From Clostridia bacterium (GTDB taxonomy: Bacteria > Bacillota > Clostridia > Christensenellales > Borkfalkiaceae), in assembly GCA_017457225.1 (NCBI GenBank), contig JAFTHW010000013.1, positions 1-64,000 of the forward strand: DNA of 64,000 nt, read 5' to 3'. The notes beneath the pieces were generated by a model that searched no databases, had not been told where the DNA came from, and saw only the letters and a list, made by a program, of their open reading frames with translations. Positions 16,266 to 24,478 of this stretch are shown here, one piece after another; within the stretch, counting starts at the first letter, position 1; the number at the start of each line of letters is the position of its first letter. Position numbers and translations under genes: made by a program.

Positions 16266-17252
16266 TTAAGAGCCGAACTCCCCTTTCGTTGCTCTCGCAA
16301 AGAGAACTTTCAAAAGTTCTTCACAGCGTTTACGGTAATCCTTATCCCCCTTTTCGCCGTAACAAAGCTCGTACACAGCAGCCGTAATCGGCAACTCTAC
16401 GCCGTATTGTTCGCTCAACGCTTTCATCGCCGCCGCCGTAGGAACCCCCTCGGCAAGTTTATCGAACTGCGTTTCCGACATCAACATCTCACCGTACATT
16501 CTGTTGTGGGAATACTTACTGAACAACGTCGCTTCGTAATCCCCCAAATGCGCCAAGCCATAGGCGGACAACTCGTTTCCACCCATCGCTTTAATGAGCC
16601 GCGCAACTTCTCTTGCACCCCTCGCCATCAACGCCCCCTTGAGCGCCGCGTAACCGCAACCGTCCAAAATCCCAGCGACGATACCCATAACGTTTTTCGC
16701 CGCTGCGCCGATCTCCGTTCCGATCAAATCGTCGCCGTAATAAAAACGGATCAAATCACTCCTAAACTCGTTCGCAAGCTTCACTTTCAACGCCTCGTTT
16801 TCAGAGTCGATCACCATACAATTAGGAATCCCTTGCGTAAACGCCTGAATATGCCCAGGTCCTACCCAAACGGCAATCCTCTGTCCCGAGATCCCGCTGT
16901 CTTTCAGGACTTCGGACAAACGGCAACCGCTCGATACTTCGATCCCTTTCATACAGAGCACGAAATCTTTTTGCGATACGTCGTATTCGGTGATCCGTTT
17001 CATAAACCCGCGCAAGCCCTGCGACGAAATGGAAATGATAATGACTTCCGCACGCTCCACGGCTTCTTTTAAGTCGCAGGTGAGCGTAATCCGTTCATCC
17101 AACGTCACGTATTCGTTCTTACCCGTTTCTTTTAATACTTTATACGAGTAATCGTCTTCAGGTCCCCACGAATATACGTCGTGCCCCTGATTGCAGAGAT
17201 ACCAAGCGATAAAAGAGCCCCAACGCCCACAACCCAATACCGATACTTTCAT
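16266..17252 (-). CDS. gpsA: Glycerol-3-phosphate dehydrogenase [NAD(P)+]
   Basis: A 328-residue cytoplasmic enzyme that reduces DHAP to sn-glycerol 3-phosphate for phospholipid synthesis. The Rossmann loop GCGRWGSF is at residues 7-14, GPGH lies mid-protein, and EIGAAAKNVMGIVAG contains the catalytic lysine. The start at 17252 (MKVSVLG) follows GGGAG and avoids overlap with recR. The region after the Rossmann loop (EDDYSYKVLKETGKNEYV) is somewhat divergent but length and motifs are normal. Confidence 0.92.
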   Translation of the reverse strand: MKVSVLGCGRWGSFIAWYLCNQGHDVYSWGPEDDYSYKVLKETGKNEYVTLDERITLTCDLKEAVERAEVIIISISSQGLRGFMKRITEYDVSQKDFVLCMKGIEVSSGCRLSEVLKDSGISGQRIAVWVGPGHIQAFTQGIPNCMVIDSENEALKVKLANEFRSDLIRFYYGDDLIGTEIGAAAKNVMGIVAGILDGCGYAALKGALMARGAREVARLIKAMGGNELSAYGLAHLGDYEATLFSKYSHNRMYGEMLMSETQFDKLAEGVPTAAAMKALSEQYGVELPITAAVYELCYGEKGDKDYRKRCEELLKVLFARATKGEFGS

Positions 17253-17274
17253 AATATGTCTCCCATATTTTTCT

Positions 17275-17868
17275 TTATAATGGATTCCGCTCCACAAACG
17301 CCCTCGTCAGCGTCACTTCATCCGTATATTCGATCTCCGAGCCCACGGGAATCCCGTGCGCGAGTCGCGTTACTTTCACACCCAAAGGCTTGATGAGTTT
17401 TGCAATATACATCGCCGTAGCGTCCCCCGACACGTCGGGATTGGTCGCAATAATGACCTCCTGCACTTCGTCGTTTTGAATCCGCGCCAAAAGCTCCCGA
17501 ATCCGAATATCGTTCGGTCCCACGCCGGCAAGGGGATCGATTACGCCGTGCAATACGTGGTATACACCCTTGAACTCCCGCAGCTTTTCGATCGCCGCCA
17601 CGTCCTTAGGCTCTTTCACCACGCAAATTACGCCCTTTTCACGCGTACGGCAAACCGCGCAAGTCTCCTCTTCCGTGAAATTTCCGCAGATCTTACAATA
17701 CCTTACCTTTTTCTTCACGCCGAGGATCGCCTCCGCAAAAGCCCGAGCTTCCGCTTCAGGCATATCGATAATTTTATAAGCGTATCTTTGCGCCGTCTTT
17801 TTACCGACTCCCGGGAGTTTGGAAAACTCATTGACGAGTCTGCCGATCGGCTCGATAAAAATCTCCAT
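17275..17868 (-). CDS. recR: Recombination protein RecR
   Basis: A 197-residue DNA repair protein acting with RecF and RecO in gap repair. It has an N-terminal helix-hairpin-helix (LPGVGKKTAQRYA), a four-cysteine zinc finger (C58, C61, C70, C73) and a Toprim domain (VVKEPKDVAAIE; NPDVSGDATAMYIA). It ends the conserved dnaX-ybaB-recR block, three bases after the ybaB stop. Confidence 0.96.
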   Translation of the reverse strand: MEIFIEPIGRLVNEFSKLPGVGKKTAQRYAYKIIDMPEAEARAFAEAILGVKKKVRYCKICGNFTEEETCAVCRTREKGVICVVKEPKDVAAIEKLREFKGVYHVLHGVIDPLAGVGPNDIRIRELLARIQNDEVQEVIIATNPDVSGDATAMYIAKLIKPLGVKVTRLAHGIPVGSEIEYTDEVTLTRAFVERNPL

Positions 17869-17871
17869 GAA

Positions 17872-18204
17872 TTACAGCATTCCTCCCAGCGCGCCCATAT
17901 CGCCGTACTTACCCATTTTTTCTTCATAGACCTTGTCCGCTTTCGTGTAACCGTCGTTGATTGCAGCCATAATCAAATCTTCCAACATTTCCACGTCCGT
18001 GGGATCAACGATACTTTCATCCAGTTCGATGCCGTTGATGATCTTTTTCGCGTTCATATACACGACGACCGCTTCGTTCGCCGCCGTTCCCACGACTTCC
18101 CAATCGTCCAAAAGTTCCGCAGTCTTCTCCATTTCTTCCTGCATCTTTTGCGCTTGACGCATCAAATTCTGCATATTGTTGTTGCCGCCTTTAAATCCTG
18201 CCAT
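17872..18204 (-). CDS. ybaB: YbaB/EbfC nucleoid-associated protein
   Basis: A 110-residue DNA-binding protein forming dimers of tweezer shape. The N-terminal glycine/asparagine stretch, the MRQAQKMQEEMEKT helix and the central VYMNAKKIINGIELDES strand region are diagnostic. It lies between dnaX and recR as in most Firmicutes. Confidence 0.94.
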   Translation of the reverse strand: MAGFKGGNNNMQNLMRQAQKMQEEMEKTAELLDDWEVVGTAANEAVVVYMNAKKIINGIELDESIVDPTDVEMLEDLIMAAINDGYTKADKVYEEKMGKYGDMGALGGML

Positions 18205-18235
18205 AATCTTTTTCCTCCGAATACTCGTTCTCTTT

Positions 18236-19939
18236 TTATTTAATTTCGATTTTTACGCCCTGAAACGTTTGTTTCAACTCGTTTAAACTTTGATTGAATT
18301 CGTCCGTTTTCTTGCCCTTGAGCCGCACGTCGAATCCGCCCTCCGCAATCCCGATCCCACGAAACGCTTCCGCGATCATCGAGTAATGCTCTTCTTTCGT
18401 CAGCGAACGAAAAATCGTATCGCTCTGCGTAGACAACACGAAAACGTCTCCGTCGTACCCGTTGTCCAAATCCATACAAATCGTGAACAACACTCCGTTC
18501 TTGCCTACTTTCCGAAGACTTCTCAAAAACGCGCCGAACGTCGTTTTCGCATCCCCTACCGCCGCTTTCGGGAGGGGTTTTGCCTCTACGGGTTTCGGCG
18601 TAGCCTTTTTTAAAACCGGCGGAGCAAACTCCTCGTCAAAGTAGACGTTTCCGCCCGTCGTCGCCTCGTCGGGAGGCGCTTCTAACGCCGGGGGAATGCT
18701 CTCTTCTTCCACGCGCACAGGAGGAATCGATTCTTCTACTGCAATCGTATTCTCCTCAACCCTGCCCCCGTCGTTTTTGATGACAACGCCGTTTTTGACC
18801 GCTTCTTCCAACGCAGCGATCCGACACAGCAAACTCTCCAAATCGTAATCGGTTTGCGGCATACTTGCTTTCATAATCGCGGATTCAAATAAAATCCTCG
18901 GCGACGTAGAGTACTTGAGTTCGGGCTCTACTTTCGCAAAAATATCCGTCACGCGGAGCAACGTCCGCCCGTCCGTTCCTTTCGCAATGTTTGCAATTTC
19001 CAAATAGGTATCTTCGGGCAACGCCAGAACGGCTCTCCCGTCCCGACAAGCCTTCGCCACAGCGCACGCGTTTAAAAAATTCATCAAATCTTTCAAAAGC
19101 ATACCCACGCTTTTCCCCTCGGCAAGGAACGCCTCCGCGCGCTCGAACGCAACGCTTGCATTCCCCTCTAAAACAGCCTTTCCGAGTCTTACGACCTCTT
19201 TAAAATCGGCATTCCCGAGCACCGACGTCACGTCCGCATACGTCAGTTTTCCGCTGGTATAGGAAACGCAGGTATCCGCTACGGACAACATATCGCGTAC
19301 GCTCCCCGCGCCCGCGCGCGCAATCGCCGCAATCGCCTCGTCGTCGTACTTTTTGCCGATGGAGTCGAATACGTAACGGAGTCTTTCCTCCAAATCCGAT
19401 TGAGGAATGAGTTTAAAATCAAACCGCATACAACGGGATAAAATCGTCGCGGGAATCTTATGGGATTCGGTCGTTGCCAAAACAAATACGGCGTGCGCGG
19501 GCGGTTCTTCCAACGTCTTTAACAGCGCGTTGAACGCGCCCGAAGAAAGCATATGCACTTCGTCGATGATATAGACTTTGTATTTTCCCGCTACGGGCGG
19601 ATACTGCACTTTTTCGCGCAAATCGCGCATTTCGTCCACGCCGTTGTTGGACGCCGCGTCAATTTCGGAAATATCAAGATTGGAGGGATCTTTGAGCGCT
19701 TTACACGCCTCGCATTTTCCGCAAGGAGAACCGTCGACGGGATGCTCGCAGTTGATTGCCGCCGCAAAAATTTTCGCAATACTCGTCTTACCCGTGCCCC
19801 TCGGTCCGCAAAAGAGATAGGCGTGTCCGATTCTACCCGTTTTTATTTGATTTTTGAGCACGGTTACGATATGTTCCTGCCTTACGACGTCGTTTAAACT
19901 CGTCGGTCGGAACATACGGTATAAAGCCAGGTACGCCAT
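18236..19939 (-). CDS. dnaX: DNA polymerase III subunits gamma/tau
   Basis: A 567-residue clamp-loader ATPase. The P-loop GPRGTGKTS begins at residue 45, the zinc-binding cysteines are C64, C73, C76 and C79, Walker B is IIDEVHML, and the SRC sensor (ILSRCMRFDF) is present. Residues from about 370 are variable and Pro/Glu-rich before a compact C-terminal domain, as in tau-length proteins. CGGAGGAG precedes the start. It is preceded by sigH and followed by ybaB and recR. Confidence 0.95.
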   Translation of the reverse strand: MAYLALYRMFRPTSLNDVVRQEHIVTVLKNQIKTGRIGHAYLFCGPRGTGKTSIAKIFAAAINCEHPVDGSPCGKCEACKALKDPSNLDISEIDAASNNGVDEMRDLREKVQYPPVAGKYKVYIIDEVHMLSSGAFNALLKTLEEPPAHAVFVLATTESHKIPATILSRCMRFDFKLIPQSDLEERLRYVFDSIGKKYDDEAIAAIARAGAGSVRDMLSVADTCVSYTSGKLTYADVTSVLGNADFKEVVRLGKAVLEGNASVAFERAEAFLAEGKSVGMLLKDLMNFLNACAVAKACRDGRAVLALPEDTYLEIANIAKGTDGRTLLRVTDIFAKVEPELKYSTSPRILFESAIMKASMPQTDYDLESLLCRIAALEEAVKNGVVIKNDGGRVEENTIAVEESIPPVRVEEESIPPALEAPPDEATTGGNVYFDEEFAPPVLKKATPKPVEAKPLPKAAVGDAKTTFGAFLRSLRKVGKNGVLFTICMDLDNGYDGDVFVLSTQSDTIFRSLTKEEHYSMIAEAFRGIGIAEGGFDVRLKGKKTDEFNQSLNELKQTFQGVKIEIK

Positions 19940-19995
19940 ACTTTACTCCTCCGTTGATTTCGTTCTTTTACTCCGCTTTTTGTTTGCGGAGCATC

Positions 19996-20586
19996 TTACT
20001 TTCCTTTTGTTTGATACAGATCCTGCAATTTTTTCTTACTTCTGTGGATCGCGTTGTCCACGCTCTTTTCCGATTTTTCGGTAGCCTCACAGATCTCTTC
20101 CCGAGTCATACCGTCGATATACATCATCATAATCTTAAACTCAAAATCGGAGAGTGCCCGGCTCACTTTTTGCATAAATTCCCGACGGTCGTCGTTTAAG
20201 ATCATCTCCTCTTCGGGGTTACAATCCGCCGCCTCTTCGTCCATACCCAAAAGGGACACCGCGTTATTCAAAGGCGCGTGTTTTTTTCTCGCGGATTTTT
20301 TCACAGCGTCGATAATCCGACGGGACACGCACAAATGCGCGAAGTTCTTAAAACTCAAATTTCCGTCGCCGCCCCTGTAATCCCCGATGGCAAAACAAAG
20401 TCCGATCATTCCCTCTTGGATCAAATCTTCCGTATCCCCGCCGTTGAGGAAAAACTGCCGCGCTTTTCCGCGTACGATCCCTGCGTAACGGGTCAACAAC
20501 TCCTCCGTCGCCGCCTGATCGCCCCGTTGTGAACGCGCGGTCAATTCCTCGTCGGACAACTTGTTGTTTCCAAATTCTTTCGTCAT
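19996..20586 (-). CDS. sigH: Sporulation sigma factor SigH (Spo0H)
   Basis: A 196-residue sigma-70 family factor for the transition to sporulation. Region 2 contains DLIQEGMIGLCFAIGDY and FAHLCVSRRIIDAVKKSARKKH; region 4 is a C-terminal helix-turn-helix (MTREEICEATEKSEKSVDNAIHRSKKKL). The mrnC-rlmB-sigH order is the usual Firmicute context. The start overlaps the rlmB stop by four bases (ATGA), indicating translational coupling. Confidence 0.9.
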   Translation of the reverse strand: MTKEFGNNKLSDEELTARSQRGDQAATEELLTRYAGIVRGKARQFFLNGGDTEDLIQEGMIGLCFAIGDYRGGDGNLSFKNFAHLCVSRRIIDAVKKSARKKHAPLNNAVSLLGMDEEAADCNPEEEMILNDDRREFMQKVSRALSDFEFKIMMMYIDGMTREEICEATEKSEKSVDNAIHRSKKKLQDLYQTKGK

Positions 20587-21305
20587 ACTTGACTCCGTTT
20601 TCTGACCACTTCGTACGCCGCGATCCCGAGCGCCACCGAAGCGTTGAGCGAGTTCACTTTCCCCTGCAAAGGAATGGACAGAACTTTGTCGCTCTTTTCT
20701 TTCGTCAAACGCTTCACACCGCTGTCTTCGCCGCCGACGATCAACGCAACGTTGCCGTTAAAATTCTCCTGATAAATATCCTCGCCGCCCGCTTCCAACG
20801 CGTACACCCAATACCCGTTTTTCTGCAACGTCTCCACCGCTTGGTTGAGATTGGCGACTTTCGCCACTTTGATATGCTCCGCCGCGCCCGCAGAAATGCG
20901 AATCACGCTCTCCGTCACCGAAGCGCTGCCCGATTTCGGGATCACCACCCCGTCCGCGCCCGCGCATTCCGCCACGCGCAGAATACTGCCGAGATTATGC
21001 ACGTCCTCGATCCCGTCGCAAAGAATAATAAATCCGCCCTTCTCGCTCTTTTTTTCGGCGATCATATCCTCCAGATCAAAATATTCGTAATCGGTCGTGT
21101 AAGCGATCACGCCTTGATGGCGATGCGTCTCACTCTCTTTATCCAACGCGCGCTTGTCCACGAATTGTACGCGGATATTTTTTTTACGCGCCTCGGCAAA
21201 AATGAGATTCACAGACCCCTGCGCTCCCTTTTCCAATAAAATCTTATCGATATTTTTATCCGTCTTCAACAACTCAATGACGGCGTTTCTTCCTTCTGTT
21301 TTCAA
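20583..21305 (-). CDS. rlmB: 23S rRNA 2'-O-methyltransferase, RlmB/TrmH type
   Basis: A 240-residue SPOUT-fold methyltransferase. The N-terminal substrate-binding part (GRNAVIELLK) is followed by the TrmH signatures: EDVHNLGSILRVAECAGADGVV, then VALIVGGEDSGV and the knot segment IPLQGKVNSLNASVA. The start codon is TTG, supported by AGAGG upstream. It is cotranscribed between mrnC and sigH. Confidence 0.92.
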   Translation of the reverse strand: MKTEGRNAVIELLKTDKNIDKILLEKGAQGSVNLIFAEARKKNIRVQFVDKRALDKESETHRHQGVIAYTTDYEYFDLEDMIAEKKSEKGGFIILCDGIEDVHNLGSILRVAECAGADGVVIPKSGSASVTESVIRISAGAAEHIKVAKVANLNQAVETLQKNGYWVYALEAGGEDIYQENFNGNVALIVGGEDSGVKRLTKEKSDKVLSIPLQGKVNSLNASVALGIAAYEVVRKRSQV

Positions 21306-21327
21306 TGTCTTTACCTCTTCTTTATCC

Positions 21328-21762
21328 TTAAGGCTTAAACGCTTCGCTTGCCTTTTCGCCCTTAAACTCCAATCCCCCGGCGGAAAGCAACGTTTCGATC
21401 CGCTCGAAATCCCCGATCAAATACAAATACCCAAGCACCGCTTCCAGCCCCGTCGAACGGTTGTATTCTCCAACCGTTGCGCTCTTGCTCTTCGTCGCCT
21501 TTTTTGCATTCCTGCCCCGACGGAATACCGCCGCCTCCGTTTCGGTAAACAACGGCTGTATTTTTTCAAGGAGTCGGTTCTGTCCGTGCGCGCTTACGAT
21601 CTTCGATGCCGAGCGTTGTAAATCCGCCGTTTTACCGTCGCCGCAATCCGCTAATTTTTCCCGTACGTACAGGGAATACACGGCGTCGCCGACGAACGCA
21701 AGCGTAACGGGATTCATCATTCTTACGCTCTCTTCACTCCTACGGCAAAACCCAGACGCCAT
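21328..21762 (-). CDS. mrnC: Mini-ribonuclease III
   Basis: A 144-residue RNase III catalytic domain without a dsRNA-binding domain; it matures 23S rRNA. LAFVGDAVYSLYVRE and STGLEAVLGYLYLIGD carry the two acidic catalytic clusters. The start at 21762 has GGAGGG at an ideal distance, although a later ATG pair (21720/21717) would match the usual family N-terminus. It is the first gene of the mrnC-rlmB-sigH operon. Confidence 0.92.
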   Translation of the reverse strand: MASGFCRRSEESVRMMNPVTLAFVGDAVYSLYVREKLADCGDGKTADLQRSASKIVSAHGQNRLLEKIQPLFTETEAAVFRRGRNAKKATKSKSATVGEYNRSTGLEAVLGYLYLIGDFERIETLLSAGGLEFKGEKASEAFKP

Positions 21763-21794
21763 CTTTTTACCCTCCGATCGTTTGCTTTCGTTTT

Positions 21795-21823
21795 ATTATA
21801 CCACGTTTTCAAGAAAATGACAA
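21795..21823 (-). promoter_or_regulatory. Promoter of mrnC-rlmB-sigH
   Basis: Minus-strand -35 TTGTCA (21818-21823), 17-base spacer, -10 TATAAT (21795-21800). Confidence 0.75.
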
Positions 21824-21869
21824 GCAATTCAGCCGTTTTTTACCGAAGTATAATGAAATTATACTTTCC

Positions 21870-22577
21870 CTACGCCGCTGAGTCCGCAAAATACGCCACA
21901 ATCCCCGAAGCGATCGACGAAGCAAGTTTCTTTTGCCATTCTTTCGAGCATAATAACCCCTCGTCTGCCGCATTGGATAAAAAGCCGCACTCCACAATCA
22001 CCGACGGGCAGGCGGCGCATTCGAGCATAAAGTACTCTCCGCTCATTATCGTCCGCGCCTTAACCCCCTGCGTTGCGTACAATCCGTTCAACCGCTCCTG
22101 TGTGGCAAGCGCAAGTTTTTTCCCGCCCTCCGACTCCCGAGAATAGAACACTTGCGCGCCGCGCATCGCGCGCGAGGAGAAAAAATTCTGATGCACGGAC
22201 ACGACCAACGCAGGATCCGCTTCTTCAATGATCTCTTTCCGACGTTGCATATCCCTCTTTTTAAAGCCTTTCGCCGTCGTACCGTACAGCCCGTTTTCCG
22301 TCTTCCGCGTGAGCACGACGTCAAACCCGATCCCCGTCAATTCCTCTTTCAACAAACGGACGATCGACAAATTGAGATCGCTCTCTTTCACGCCCGTTTC
22401 TTTCCCCGTTACGCCGCCGTCAATCCCGCCGTGCCCCGCGTCCAAAACGATCCGCATTCCGTTCTCTCCGAGCGTAGATACCGTCTCCGCCGTATTAAGC
22501 GCGCGCACGCAAAGCGCCAACGCAGCCACAAACATCATTACCACCGCCGTATAAACGGCGAACACCGATTTTTTCAT
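21870..22577 (-). CDS. cwlD: N-acetylmuramoyl-L-alanine amidase, CwlD type
   Basis: A 235-residue secreted Amidase_3 enzyme with an N-terminal signal anchor (residues 4-26). Zinc-site motifs are VLDAGHGGIDGG (first His), the ESDLNLS Glu segment and VSVHQNFF (second His); the catalytic Glu is in VIVECGFLSN. Size and single-domain form match CwlD, which trims spore cortex peptidoglycan so muramic lactam can be made. This is consistent with the other sporulation genes in the window. Confidence 0.88.
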   Translation of the reverse strand: MKKSVFAVYTAVVMMFVAALALCVRALNTAETVSTLGENGMRIVLDAGHGGIDGGVTGKETGVKESDLNLSIVRLLKEELTGIGFDVVLTRKTENGLYGTTAKGFKKRDMQRRKEIIEEADPALVVSVHQNFFSSRAMRGAQVFYSRESEGGKKLALATQERLNGLYATQGVKARTIMSGEYFMLECAACPSVIVECGFLSNAADEGLLCSKEWQKKLASSIASGIVAYFADSAA

Positions 22578-22651
22578 ACTCTATTGTATGCCCGAAACCA
22601 TACGGATATGCAACCGTTCAACGCGTACACGGTAGGCTCTTTTGTAAAAAG

Positions 22652-22690
22652 AAAAACCTGTCCTCACGAAAGAAGACAAGTTTTTACTCT
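22652..22690 (-). terminator. Terminator after the DeoC-like gene
   Basis: Minus-strand hairpin AAACTTGTCTTC / GAGGACAGGTTT (with G-T pairs) followed by TTTTTCTTTTT. Confidence 0.7.
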
Positions 22691-22698
22691 TTTTTGCC

Positions 22699-23679
22699 TT
22701 ACAGAAATTTTAAATCCGATCCCTCTAAACGACAGCGGCAGGGCGCAATCGACGACGGCTTTGCCGTCGGGACAGGAATCACGGCGTTCTCGCTCTTTTC
22801 TTCCGTTTCTCCGTTTGAAACGGGCTTCGCCTCTATCGGAATTCCCGATTTTCTCTCGGTTGTGTTCTCCGCAACTCCAAGCTCTAATTTTTCCGCTTCA
22901 CGGATCCACTCCGAGTAGAACTCCCACACCTTTTCAGTCACGATCCGTCCCACGCCTGCCCGAATCAGTTTTTTAAAAACGGACAACGTCTCCACACCTG
23001 AAACTTCGAGTTGGCAACCGTTGAGCAAATCCAGCCTCAATTTTTCACACCCCTCGAAATAGCGTACGCTGAAATGACTGGCTCCCGCCTCCGAAGCCAC
23101 CCTCGCCAATCTTGCAAGCGCATTCCACGACACAGCTCCCTCCACGCATACTTTTAAGTCTGCTTTCCCGATGCGCCTACGAAGCCTTTTGAGCTCTTTT
23201 TTGATCTCGGTATATCGGCAACACGCCACGTGCGAGGGAGTGACCATCACGGTAATTTCTTTCGCTCCACGCCTTAACGCAAGCTTCGCCTCGAACGCTT
23301 TTACCCGCGTAAGCGTTTCTCCCGTGCCACCGACAATACAGTCGAATTTCACTTTGCTGTCGGTTAAAAACGCTTTTGCCTGCGCGAGCCTCGTCAACGG
23401 AATTTTGACCGCCGCCTGATGGAGACGTACCGCCCTCTCGCAAATTCGTTTCGCGTCCTCGTTTTTTAGGAGCGGAGTTTCCGATTTTGCGATCGCGGAA
23501 AGCACTTCGGCGATTCTTTTTTGTTTTTTGTATTGGCGGAATTCCTCCGCGTCCTGTTTGGAAAGAGTGACGTTTTGCGCCATCGCTAAGACTGCGGCGG
23601 GCTCTCCGCTTTTCCCCGTTTCCGTCGCCACGCCCTGTTCCTTGGTAAGAAGTTCTCCGTTTTGTGTTTTCGTTTCCAT
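22699..23679 (-). CDS. DeoC-like TIM-barrel protein lacking the Schiff-base lysine
   Basis: A 326-residue protein. Residues about 76-252 follow the deoxyribose-phosphate aldolase layout: KIPLTRLAQAKAFL, then KFDCIVGG with VKAFEAKLALRRGAKEI, LKVCVEG (176 matches the conserved second lysine), and a C-terminal VSGVETLSVFKKLIRAGVGRI phosphate-site region. The strand that should hold the catalytic lysine (KTSTG in DeoC) reads HFSVRYFEG, and the active-site Asp position is Thr143, so aldolase activity is unlikely. Extensions of about 75 residues flank the barrel. An alternative TTG start lies at 23697. The role is unknown. Confidence 0.65.
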   Translation of the reverse strand: METKTQNGELLTKEQGVATETGKSGEPAAVLAMAQNVTLSKQDAEEFRQYKKQKRIAEVLSAIAKSETPLLKNEDAKRICERAVRLHQAAVKIPLTRLAQAKAFLTDSKVKFDCIVGGTGETLTRVKAFEAKLALRRGAKEITVMVTPSHVACCRYTEIKKELKRLRRRIGKADLKVCVEGAVSWNALARLARVASEAGASHFSVRYFEGCEKLRLDLLNGCQLEVSGVETLSVFKKLIRAGVGRIVTEKVWEFYSEWIREAEKLELGVAENTTERKSGIPIEAKPVSNGETEEKSENAVIPVPTAKPSSIAPCRCRLEGSDLKFL

Positions 23680-23760
23680 ACTCCGAGTATGCGACAAGAG
23701 ATTTTCTTTTATACCATTTTTTTCTAATTTATGACAGTATGCACCCCTTATACTTTCCGT

Positions 23761-24036
23761 ATGACTTATCTTTTATTATCTTCACAGCTCCTTGGCGGAC
23801 TGTGCCTCGTTTTATTACTCACATTTTGCTTTTTTGCCGTGCACCTCATCAAGCTCGTCAAATTCGGCTGGACGTACCAAAAGGAACTTCGGGACGAGCC
23901 TTCAAAAGAAGCGGAAAAAAAGCAAGAAAAACCGACCCCCGAACCCGCTCGGGAGCCGATCTATTACATCGTAGAACGCAAGCGCAGACAGGCAAAAAGC
24001 GCTTATTCCAAGCCCAAAGAAATCCGTTTCAAATAA
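23761..24036 (+). CDS. Small single-pass membrane protein, 91 aa
   Basis: No family recognised. One hydrophobic segment at about residues 3-28 is followed by a basic/acidic tail (KEAEKKQEKPTPEPARE) and a conserved-looking C-terminal IYYIVERKRRQAKS. No Shine-Dalgarno is visible. A TATACT ends about seven bases before this ATG, so the message may be leaderless. An in-frame ATG at 23731 would add ten residues. It is divergent to the DeoC-like gene and convergent with rsfS. Confidence 0.55.
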   Translation: MTYLLLSSQLLGGLCLVLLLTFCFFAVHLIKLVKFGWTYQKELRDEPSKEAEKKQEKPTPEPAREPIYYIVERKRRQAKSAYSKPKEIRFK

Positions 24037-24076
24037 GCGGTTTTCTCTTTTTCAACGCGTACCTGTCCTCTTGATT

Positions 24077-24478
24077 TTATTCTTTTGCGGAAGCAGACGC
24101 AGGCGAAAGTTCGCCCTTATCCTCGTCGAATTTTTCCAAATTCCCTCCGTCCGTCCAAAGCCGTTCGAGGTGATAAAAGAGCCTCGTTTCGTCGTTGAAA
24201 ATATGCACGATGACATCGCCGTAATCGATAACCGCCCAACGTCCGTCCCTCACGCCTTCCGTACGGGAGGGCGTTATTTCATACTCTTTTTCAATCCATT
24301 CCTCAACCCGTTCCCCCATCGCGCGAATCTGGGGAGCGTTACTGCCGCTCGCCAATACGAAATAATCGCAAAGATCGGTCTTTTCGCGAACGTATAACGC
24401 CACGATATCCTTCCCTCTCTTGTCTGCAAGCGCTTTGCAAATCGACACCGCCAAATCTCTACTCGTCGTTTCTGCCAT
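24077..24478 (-). CDS. rsfS: Ribosome silencing factor RsfS
   Basis: A 133-residue protein binding ribosomal protein L14 to block subunit joining under starvation. Signature strings are DIVALYVREKTDLCDYFVLASG, WAVIDYGDVIVHIF and ETRLFYHLERLW. The last 20 residues form an acidic/Ala-Ser tail. The start overlaps the end of the upstream nadD-yqeK gene by 20 bases, the usual Firmicute neighbourhood. Confidence 0.94.
   Translation of the reverse strand: MAETTSRDLAVSICKALADKRGKDIVALYVREKTDLCDYFVLASGSNAPQIRAMGERVEEWIEKEYEITPSRTEGVRDGRWAVIDYGDVIVHIFNDETRLFYHLERLWTDGGNLEKFDEDKGELSPASASAKE

Noticed and set aside
19940..19995. Signal-recognition-particle RNA upstream of dnaX
   Set aside because: The gap is only about 55 bases with a short hairpin; there is no room for the RNA found there in Bacillus.
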